A DNA stretch of 64,000 nt from contig CM035151.1 of NCBI GenBank assembly GCA_020205615.1, forward strand, positions 46,553,409 to 46,617,408, given 5' to 3'. Below the pieces are notes generated by a model that ran no database searches, was not told where the DNA came from, and worked only from the letters and a program-made list of their open reading frames with translations. A program made the position numbers and the translations under genes. Below are positions 54,991 through 64,000 of the stretch, one piece after another; the stretch's first letter is position 1, and the number at the start of each line of letters is the position of its first letter. Source of the DNA: Panax quinquefolius. Taxonomy: Eukaryota; Streptophyta; Magnoliopsida; Apiales; Araliaceae.

Positions 54991-57900
54991 TGTGACAACC
55001 CCAAAATAGGTCCATTCCATCCAACCCATTCTGAGTCGCCAAATACATGGTATAGAAAACAACTACAACTTTATTACAACAATTGTCGTGCAAAATACAA
55101 CAACACATACACTTTGAGTTTGGATACAAATATATATATACCAACTGTGACTCTCATCCCAACCTTGGATAGCACGTCACAATGACACCTTACATAAATG
55201 TATAGTCAAAAACTGTTTTAGAAATTAGAATCTTTGGGAAGTGCTCAAGGAAACCTTCGTATATGGGAGGCCATGCTTCTAGGTTATGATAGATATCATA
55301 TGGCCACATAATTATCCTTGGTTGACCCAATAGACCCCAAAGAAAAACGAGAAGATTACTATCATATTCTTCCCAATGGTGAGTCTTCTCTTGATTTATC
55401 ATTATCTCCACTGTCTCAAATTGAGAATTATACTTCAAACAAACACCAAGATTATATAGGTAGTGCTCATGAATATACTCAAAGAAGTGGATGAGCACAA
55501 CCCTGTCTTATGATGACACGAGGTTGTATGTCATTAGACATCTTGTATGATAGTGGCAAAACACCCTTCCAACGTTGGGTTCGCCTCTCCCTATATGATT
55601 CACCAAATATAACTACTAAAAGATGTATACAACACACTTGTCTATACTGTTTAGGGAGAACTCCACAGCTAGAGACCACCGTTCTATTCCCTTGTTACCC
55701 CCGCTCGACCCAGCTACACTTTTATTACCTGAAAGGAATTGTGAAGCAAAAGGGTGAGTACAACTAGATCAGTAAGAATATCATGACTAAAGATAATTAA
55801 ATTATCAATAGCCTTCATCAATAACAAATCAGAGATTTAGAACATATGGTAGATGATAAAAATTTCAACCATAGTTGCAGCGGAACGAGCAATCCATTAG
55901 AAGAGTCAAATAGACCATAAAGTCTATTATCTTCTCCACATTAAAATTCCACCAACAATATTTTATCCCTGTAACATTAATCAACAGTTCCTTTCCACAA
56001 TTATATGAATAACTCATAATCATAATTGTAATTCTAAATTCCTCTTCGCATCCAAGACGAAGATAATTTTCATCACATGTCTTTTACGAAACATCAAAGA
56101 TCATGGTTATAACAAATCACAGTTCCTGTTCATAATCATACTAATAAATTCATCTTTGCACTACGGGCCAAAGATATTCATCCACGGTTCATCTTCGCAC
56201 CACTGGCCAAAGATATTCAACAACAGGTCATCTTTGCACTACGGGCCAAAGATATTCATTAACAGTTCATCTTTGCACTACTGGCCAAAGATATTCATCA
56301 ACAATTTATCTTTGCTACTACAAAGCCAAAGATATTCCTCAATATTCATATTTGCACTACAAGCCAAATATATTAATATCTCAAAGAAATATATAATCAT
56401 TTCGTAATTTATATAAACAATAATTATAACCATGTTGATCAATTCACCTTTGCACTTAAGCTAAAGATATTTAATTATAAATTCAATGGTCGCGATCATA
56501 CCAACCACAATTCAACTTTTTCATTATCGCCAAAGAGAACCCTAGTCATGATCATACCAATAATCTACTCATCTTTACACTCCAGTGAAAGAGAATTTCA
56601 ACATCAAGGTTATAAAAATATTATATATGATAATAAAATTAATATAATCAATATATAGTTTTAATCTCCAGAGTAATATTCATAAATCAACTATAATTTG
56701 GTTAGAAAAAGAAACCAATTTTGTAGTGAATAGTACCCGTGAATAGTAACTTGTGAATAGTAACTCATGAATAGTAACTCATGAATATTAACTCATGAAT
56801 ATTAACCCTGACACAAAAAGGTAGAAATTCCACAATAAAATCTATACCAATATTTCGGTATAATGATATTAAAAGAATAACATTTCTTAAACTTATAAAC
56901 AATTTATTTTAATTGTTTACACTTTACTAAATAATGCATTTAATCATCATAAAATGCCAAACTTATAAGATTTCATCACCAATAACCAAAACCCTCATCA
57001 AAAATATGCATATACCACATATATGATTCTCAAGCCATAAAATCATATTTTCCAATTTTCTTCCTTCACATAACATATTTAACTCATTTATTCATAACTA
57101 GTCCATTTTCATGAAAAATACCAAATCAGTTCCAAAAATATTTCTTTTCTGGGATTTAGCAGAATATAGTCCCATATTGAACATATATTTTTCTTAGAAT
57201 TTTTAAAATTCATTTACTATTTTTCATATAGCCAAAACCGCCGAATATTTAGATATTTATCATAAATTGTACTTTTATCCAAAAATTCCGAAATTCACAG
57301 AGTTCACTGATATTATATAGATGTACTCCTAATAAAAATTTCATCAATTTTGGAGTTAACCATAAGGAGTTATAAGCGGTTACTTTTAAAATAGTCTTTT
57401 CTCGTAAAATTCATAACTCTTAATCTATACATCCAAATATCACCATTTTTGGACACAATCAATAAAACTCATCAACATATCATTTTAAATATTTCTAGAA
57501 TTTTTTGAAGGTCAGAAGAAGTACGAACTGAAAAACATAATAACCCTTAAAATCCCTTACCTCAAAAGAGCAGTACTTCTGACTGGAATATCGGATGAAA
57601 AATCGAAGGAAACTTCTACTAAATAGCAACTCTCAAAGTATCTAAATACTCACAAAATACACTCAATAATCTAGAGAGAGAAAGAGAGAAAGCTTATGTT
57701 TCTGGTGTGATTTTTAATTCTAACTTAGCCCTCTATTTATAGGAAAATTTTTGAGACTTAACTCTGCAACCCGATGGCTTTTTACTCGCTACTATTCCCA
57801 CCCACCACATTTGAAATAAAATTAAGCACATTTCTTCACTAACCACAAGTGGGGCCCACCAATTCAAGAATTTTCCACCAAAATCCTTTATAAACCTAAT

Positions 57901-58962
57901 TTCTGAATCAGTCACCTCTTAAAATTCATAACAAATCATACGTTCATTTTTAACGGTTCAAAATTTGTGGACATATACTTAACTTATATATGTATAACAT
58001 ATCCAAAAATTACAACGATCCAACGGTCGGATTAAAAATTATAACTCACTTAATATATCTCAAAAATAATTTGGTTTAATTTTAATACCTTCATTCGAAA
58101 AAAAATATCGATAAAACACCTCAACATTAACTCCTTCATTTTTAACCACAATAAATATATCCAAAATTTATATCCACATAAAATAAATATTTCCTTATCA
58201 TATGAATCAATAATTAATTATTCACAAATAATATTACGTAATCACATTTATGACAAACCGTGCCGCTTCCCAGAAAGAGGGGCTTTCAATAAGAATTTCT
58301 CCTTATTGGCGCCGCAATTAGGTGACCAAATCTCTCCTCGACAGAACTTTCTAGACATTGCCAATAATGCTATCTAATAATATTATTCAAATAATATGAA
58401 TTATTGATCCGATAATGAGAAATATTAAAAGTTGATAATTATTAAAACAACAATAATATAAAATATCAACGCGGTAATTATTGAATCAATAAAATAAAAT
58501 ATTGAATAAAATAATTATCGTAACAATTATTGAGTAGTGCCTTCTTATATAAGGATCAATAATTCAAAAAATACCATGTAAAACCGCAGGTATATTTCTT
58601 TGTGCAAACACGCCAGACATCGTATTTTAACCACAGAGGTATTCCAACAGTGTTAGCATGAACGATTACGCCGTTATTTATAAAAACTTAATTTTGTCGT
58701 TTTCTTCATCATACGCTTATTCATTATGGGGCCCACAAATGGTTTTGCTTGGCCGCGTATTTGAATATTCCCGGCGTAAAGAATATTCCACGACCAAACG
58801 AATATTCCGACAACAATGAATATTTTATAACCACTTGTGTATTTTGAAAAAAAAATTTCATATATCACCCTTAACTTTAACTTTTATCAATTTAATCATT
58901 TACTGAATTATAATTATAAGAAAAATTGAATACTTTTATTTCATAAAATTAGGGGTCTTACA
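54991..58962 (-). repeat. 5' LTR of element F, second copy
   Basis: Starts TGTAAGACCCC at 58962 on the minus strand, TATA box 57741-57732, donor-like site 57560, acceptor-like site 55729. Tandem repeats at 56149-56370 (40 bp) and 56723-56808 (15 bp, the longest of the four arrays). Confidence 0.9.
55729..57560 (-). other. Putative leader intron within the F 5' LTR, second copy
   Basis: Donor GAG|GTAAGGG at 57560 and acceptor CCTTTCAG|G ending at 55729, 1,832 nt. Same structure as 15360-17177. Confidence 0.35.
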
Positions 58963-61900
58963 AATATAATATTATTTATATTTAAGTGCTATAAATATGT
59001 AATCGTATATGTGTAGACCGATAATGGTTGGTCAATTATGGTATGTAGTAGAAGACCTAGTATTATTTGTGCTAAACCCTAATTAAAACACAAATTAGAG
59101 TACAAGATTGTTATGTAATCATGATAATGTGATCAATAATGAGATATTATTGAATTTAAGGTTAATTAGGAAACCCTAATTATTATTTAGGAATCCTAAT
59201 TACTATAAACCCTAATTATTAAATTTGAAACCCTAATTTGCAAATTAGAAACCATAATCGTTAATCTAGTAATCTTAATGCTAATTAGTGAACCTTAAAT
59301 GTAATTTTCATGTTTTATATAATTAGAAAACCTAATCTAATTAAGAAACCCTAATTTGATATTTTAGAAACTTTAATTTTTCATTTTTAAACCTAATTAG
59401 AAATCCTAGAAAAAATTAGAAATTATGGAACCTTAGGGTTAAACCCTAAGGGTTTGCCAAGTTACCAAATGGCCATTAAATTTAAAAGCCCAAAGACTAT
59501 TTTACCATTATTGCATTATTGTATGTAATTGCTAGATCTGGCAATAATTTGAGTTAGTGAACCACTTTTAACTTATAATGTGACCAAATTCTCAGCACTC
59601 AGCCATTTTACAATCAACCATTTCATTTCACCCAAGTTATAAATTGATTAAGAGAGAGAAAAGTCCATATTTTGCTCATTTATTCACCAACACTCATCCA
59701 AGACCCTCTCTCTCTCTAACCTACGAAATACATTAGTAAATGGGTCCCCATAAACAAGCCCTACCACTTCTATATTAAATCAAAAGCCTAGAATCATGTA
59801 TTGATCAAGTGAGGTATAAACCACAGACTTTAAATATGATCTTTGATCCTATGTTAGATTTTAGATTTTTATGTTTAAACATGTTGTATAAGGTGTAAAT
59901 AGATGATTTGGGTTGATAGATGTTAATTAGATTCATAACATCTATAGGCTCGAATTTGATGTTTTTTCAAAATCCGGAAAAAGTTGAAAAAGTTGTCTGA
60001 CAATGAATGTCAGGCCTCCTAGATCTCAGTCGGTTTATAGATTTGTATGTTTAAAGGATTGAACATGTACTATGCTATGAGATCTTTGATCTGGAACTCG
60101 AATCAGGGTCAAATCTGATTTATATTTCATGTTATTGTTGGTCAAACTAAGTTGACCGAGCATGACAAGGCAATTCTGGGTAACCTAGAAACTGCCCAGA
60201 TCGTGTCTGACAAGAACTTTGTGGCCCCTTATCTGTCAGGTTTTTGTTACTTTGTTCTTGTTTTTGTATCTAAATTGTAATATGTTGTTTAGACTACATG
60301 ATAATGCCTTAAGATCGCCTAAATGATAAACAGGTTGGACTTAGTGGCCGGTCAAACTAGCCAAGTCGAACATGTTTTACGCTTTTTCTGAGTAACCCTA
60401 AAACATATGAGCGTAATGAAATGCGACATGGTTTAACAGACGATATTTGTTGATTGTGATATTAATATATGTATTTTATGTGATAGATCTCTTCACTTAC
60501 ATGTTGGTATGCAGCATTGTATCCATTAGATCACAAAAAGAATGCAAGAATAAAAAGTTGTGGAAGCCCCCAAATAGGCCTCACGAATCGTTCTTCATTT
60601 CAGGTAACCAGTGAAATGAAAAGCTTACTCTGACGACTACTTTTCATGCTTAGATCTCCTTTGTGTTATGATTTTTGACCTTGTTTGTTGTTGGATCTTG
60701 TAGGGTTACATTAGTTTACAATATCTAATAATTATCTTGCTTGAAACACATTGAAACAAAGAATTAATCTTTCACAAAGTTGCTCCACTCGAACCTTTGC
60801 TTAAGCATGTTCTCGAGCTTCAAGAACACCTATGATGATTACGCCGCTAAAGGCTATAAATGACAGTTTTATTAATTTTATTTATTTTAATTTCTAAAAA
60901 TCATTTTAAAATAGAAATTTATTTACGAAAATTACAAAAAAATTAAAATTTATTTTAGGTTATAAAATTAACTTTTAATAATTTGACATATTTTTCATAA
61001 ATATTAGTATTTATTTGAATATTATTGATATTTAATTTATTTATTAAATGCATTAAATAAATTAATTAAAAATGATTTTATTATATTAAAAATTATTTTA
61101 AATGATAATAAGGTATTTAATAATATTTCAAGTTATAAAACATAACTTTTAATATTTTAAGATAAATTTAAATAATTATTTTATATTAATGATATTAGAT
61201 TTATTTAATAAATATATTAAATAAATTAGTATAAAAATGATTTTAATTTTATAAAAATCATTTTAAATGGAAATAAATAGTTTAAAATGTTTTTAATAAA
61301 TATTTTAAGTTATAAAATGTGACTTTTAATACTTTAAAGGTAAATTTCATTAATAATTTAATATTAATGATATTTGATTTATTTAATAATTATATTAAAT
61401 AAATAGTTTTAAAATGGTTTTAAAATATTTTTAAGTTATAATAAATGACTTTTAATATTTTGATAAATAGTACATTAATATTTAAATATTAATGTTAATT
61501 ATGTAAAAATGATTTTAAATGTTTTAAAATCATTTAAAGGTATTAAAAATATTTTATGTTATTATAAATAACTTTAATATTTTGGCGTTGGTTTCATTAA
61601 TAATTTAATATTAATTAAATATTAATGATAATAGAATTATTTAGTATTTAAATTATTTAATAATGATTCCGGTGTTTGAAAAATCATGATAAATTATAAT
61701 AATCATTTAAAAATTATTATAAGTCATTTAAAAATAATATGACTGATATTTAAATTATTTAAATGAATATTAAACTACAGGATAGAGTTTTAGACTCGAT
61801 AATTACCCGATAAAGCAGTCGGTACACTGAAATGTTTCAGAAATTGATCTGGACTTAGATAATTTGACTAGATATGTATTTGTTTATGATCAAATGATTG

Positions 61901-63180
61901 CTAAACTTATGTCACAATGTGATTAGGTTAAGTGCTGATTGCAAATAGCAGTACTATGTGTTACGATATGTTATTCTAATCAACAGTATGATTTTATTAA
62001 TGATAGGTCTTAATATAAAAGATAAAACTAAGTTGCGTAATTATAAGCAGCAACTCAAGCAAGTATCCTAACTTTGCATTTACTTTATGCAATGGACTTG
62101 AGAAAGAAAGATTCAGAATTATATTATCATTGTGCCAGATTATTAACTCTATTGTTATCGATTTTGTATTCAATCATTTGTATTCATACAAGTTCTTAAA
62201 TTATCCAATCATTGTTTATCAACATAGTATTATTGTATAATCCATATATTTATTATGTTCGTTAATTTTTAAATATGGTTAGATAAGTGTCCTCACTTGG
62301 ATAATAATTGTATTTAATCACATGTTGATATATACTTATTGGTTTCCAGTATGTATACGTTGACTTAAAAGCCGTCTAGGCTATTTGATTCGGCTAGACA
62401 CAAAGTACTTAAAAATATTGTTAAACATGATAGAACTTCAATTGTTATCCAATAGAATTGTTTTGGTTGAATTCTAACTAAGTATGAACATCCGAATAGG
62501 GAAAACTTTTGTGTGCCTAAAGGCGGATAAGATGAACGAAAATATCGTTCTTGCATGTAGTATTGATCAATACTGGGCATAACGGGCTGATCACCCCCCG
62601 TGCCTGTAAGTTATGACATTTTGCAGATGAAGTTCTGTTAAACCTTATCAAAAATTGAAAATAAAGTTCATAGTCTGTCGACTGCTCTCCATTTATAGTC
62701 AGTACGTAGTTTCAAAAATTTGAATTAGAATTAATATGTTGTTATTATTGGTTCAGCTTACTTCACAACTATTGATTCGTTGTAGAAGTGTTATTCATAT
62801 AAAACATTTACTTCTTTCACACTAATAATTATTATTTATTATTGCTTTGGGCAATCAAATGCTCATCCTTGCTTTAAATTAAAATGTTTTCAGTTAAGCG
62901 AGATCAAACAGAAGGTTCAGGCAAGAACAAAAGGAAAGGAAAGCTGGAAGAATAAGTTTGTGTTTTCTTATGTAATAACTAAACTTTATTAAGACAATAA
63001 TATTTATTATTATCATGTAATGTAATGTATTAAAGGTTGGAAACCTGGGGATTTAGAAAACTCTGATATGTAAATTAAGTTTGATATCTATATTATTGTT
63101 ATTATTTCCCTCAAAGAAATGGTATCGTGAAGCACCGAGTTCGGGTTTCAAGTATCTGAATTTGAGGCCGTCATAGTGGA

Positions 63181-64000
63181 CCGACCACATTGCCCTACAC
63201 ACAGAATTGTAGAATTCTGCAATAACACTGATATTTTCCTCAATCGCTAACACTTGAATTTTACCTGTGAAAAGGCACCAAAGATTAATATCAAACTTTA
63301 TTACATTCAAGCAAAAATGTATTATCAATACTCACTGTATCTTATCAAAAATGAAATGTTGAGACTGATTAATACTATCAAAATTGGACTCATCAACAAA
63401 ATGTTTAGAATTAAACAACGAGGGAGGATAATGATTTCATATTGACTATAAGAATTAAACAAGTGGGAGACTAGATAGGATATATTATGAGAATTAAACA
63501 AGGGAGAGAGATCTAGTGTGAGTGACTGGGGTACCTCCCATCAAGAGCTTGTTTAGAGTCGTCTAGCTTGACTGTCTCGGTGTTCAATTATGGAGAGGCA
63601 AGGGAAATTGAGGATTTTTGGCGGTTAATCTTGCCTCCCCAATAATGCTTCAATCGCTAACCATTGACTTTGAAAGGTTTTTCTTGATCTTTTCCCATTA
63701 ATTCAATAGCCCCGTGTGGAAATACAATCTTTATCATGAAAGGGCCCGACCAACGTGACTTGCATTTTTTCGGGAATACTCTAAGTCTAGAATTAAATAG
63801 AAGCACTGAATGTCCTGGCTCAAACTTCCTTTCGATGATTTTCTAGTCGTGCCACCTTTTACCTTTTCCTTATACAATTTTAAATTCTCATATACTGCGC
63901 AGGGAAAAATTTATCAAGTTCATTAAGTTATAAGAGCCTATTTTCACCTTCTCTTTGAGAGATCAAAATTTAACTTCACGATAGCCCGGTGATGCTCTAT
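63181..64000 (-). mobile_element. Element D integrase C-terminal segment, second copy
   Basis: Matches 22796-23611. The integrase C-terminus ends 'LKHYWGGKINRQKSSISLAS' plus P before TAA 63590-63588; 'GPFMIKIVFPHGAIELMG' precedes it. The short frame 'KIQVLAIEENISVIAEF' at 63265-63215 is unrecognised. The window ends inside the integrase. Confidence 0.75.
63588..64000 (-). pseudogene. pol: Element D integrase C-terminus, second copy
   Basis: As 23202-23611, with the same two internal stops or shifts near 63840 and 63930. Entering from the window edge the frame encodes 'REVKF' type sequence after 'YWAI', then 'SHVGRAL' and the SH3-like end. Non-functional as written. Confidence 0.7.

Larger units (their letters stand above)
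49932..58962 (-). mobile_element. Element F, second copy (LARD-like)
   Basis: Same design as 9560-18577: 3' LTR 49932-53880, internal region 53881-54990, 5' LTR 54991-58962, AATAT at 49927-49931 and 58963-58967. Each LTR matches the LTR in the same position of the first copy better than it matches its own partner, so both copies descend from one insertion. Confidence 0.9.
49486..63175 (+). mobile_element. Solo LTR B, second copy, interrupted by element F
   Basis: Starts TGTAATAACTCAATATTTTC at 49486, interrupted at 49931/58968, ends GAGGCCGTCATA at 63175. GTGGA stands at 49481-49485 and at 63176-63180, a perfect target duplication. Internal landmarks repeat the first copy: palindrome near 59429-59455, TATA-like box 59636-59645, AT-rich repeat 60950-61590, 3' block 62850-62955. 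Confidence 0.9.
43625..64000 (+). repeat. Large direct repeat, second copy
   Basis: The same elements, orders, target duplications and nested junctions as 2270-23611. Small indels and substitutions are scattered, many beside CTG, CAG or CCTGG. The one large difference is the loss of about 0.96 kb of element A (copy-one 3523-4481). The repeat runs to the window edge just before the point where solo LTR G is inserted in the first copy, so presence of G in this copy cannot be judged. Confidence 0.95.

Noticed and set aside
55510..55767. About 85-codon ORF seen in all four F LTRs (10063-10323, 15138-15398, 50451-50708, 55510-55767)
   Set aside because: It recurs because the LTRs are copies. It is antisense to F, its reading differs by frameshift between copies, and no feature of a known protein is seen. 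It overlaps the R/U5 end just after the putative acceptor.
51021..56407. ORFs over the 40-bp arrays of F (51021-51206, 56156-56407), repetitive proteins
   Set aside because: The repeat is non-coding LTR sequence on the opposite strand of the element; the repeated peptide only mirrors the DNA repeat.
1..64000. Host genes, tRNA, rRNA, microRNA hairpins or organelle DNA
   Set aside because: No open frame outside retroelement domains matches a host protein that I recognise, and no tRNA A- and B-box pair or rRNA segment was seen by eye; a computed scan would be needed to exclude small RNAs.

Overview
The window is plant nuclear DNA, almost certainly flowering-plant pericentromeric or other heterochromatic sequence. 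It is very AT-rich. I find no host gene, tRNA or rRNA; almost every base can be assigned to LTR retrotransposons of the Ty3/gypsy superfamily stacked inside one another. The plant assignment rests on the lineages seen: Tat-like and Athila-like pol, a Tekay/Del-type chromovirus with a C-terminal chromodomain, initiator-Met primer sites, and long LTRs with plant-style TATA boxes. The species cannot be named from this.

Layout. The host element of the nest is an Athila-like element on the minus strand, here called D, now cut into four pieces: 41905-43524 (RT, RNase H, integrase start), 38266-38433 (integrase), 22796-23645 (integrase C-terminus) and 6928-9112 (a downstream ORF in the env-like position). 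Three solo LTRs interrupt it: B (9113-22790, plus, TSD GTGGA), G (23646-38260, plus, TSD TTGCC) and H (38434-41904, plus, TSD ACTCT). B is itself split by F (9560-18577, minus, TSD AATAT), a LARD-like non-autonomous element with about 3.95 kb LTRs and only 1.1 kb between them. G is split by C (25537-37603, plus, TSD TGTTG), a near-complete Tekay-type chromovirus. At the left edge lie an LTR fragment E (5822-6927, minus) and a Tat-like element A (1-5821, minus) inserted in E and running off the window.

A 100-N gap at 43525-43624 separates two assembled pieces. The piece after the gap (43625-64000) repeats the order of 2270-23611 base for base apart from scattered small differences and one 0.96 kb deletion. 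Either it is the second haplotype or an overlapping contig placed in series, or it is a true direct duplication. All A, E, D, B and F features therefore appear twice.

How the parts relate. C and F share an unusual leader ORF (called ORF0 here) between primer site and gag position, share the primer type, and share a hairpin next to the polypurine tract whose arms differ in a compensatory way. F has lost gag and pol altogether but kept ORF0, which suggests F is a derivative mobilised by a C-like partner. Several LTR families (B, C, F, H, weakly G) also carry a splice-donor-like site just downstream of the TATA box and a branch-point/polypyrimidine/acceptor-like block near the LTR 3' end, so a leader intron inside the LTR is a testable possibility. 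All coding regions are broken by stops and frameshifts. Some of these are probably old mutations (C to T, G to A) and some probably base-calling errors of noisy long reads.
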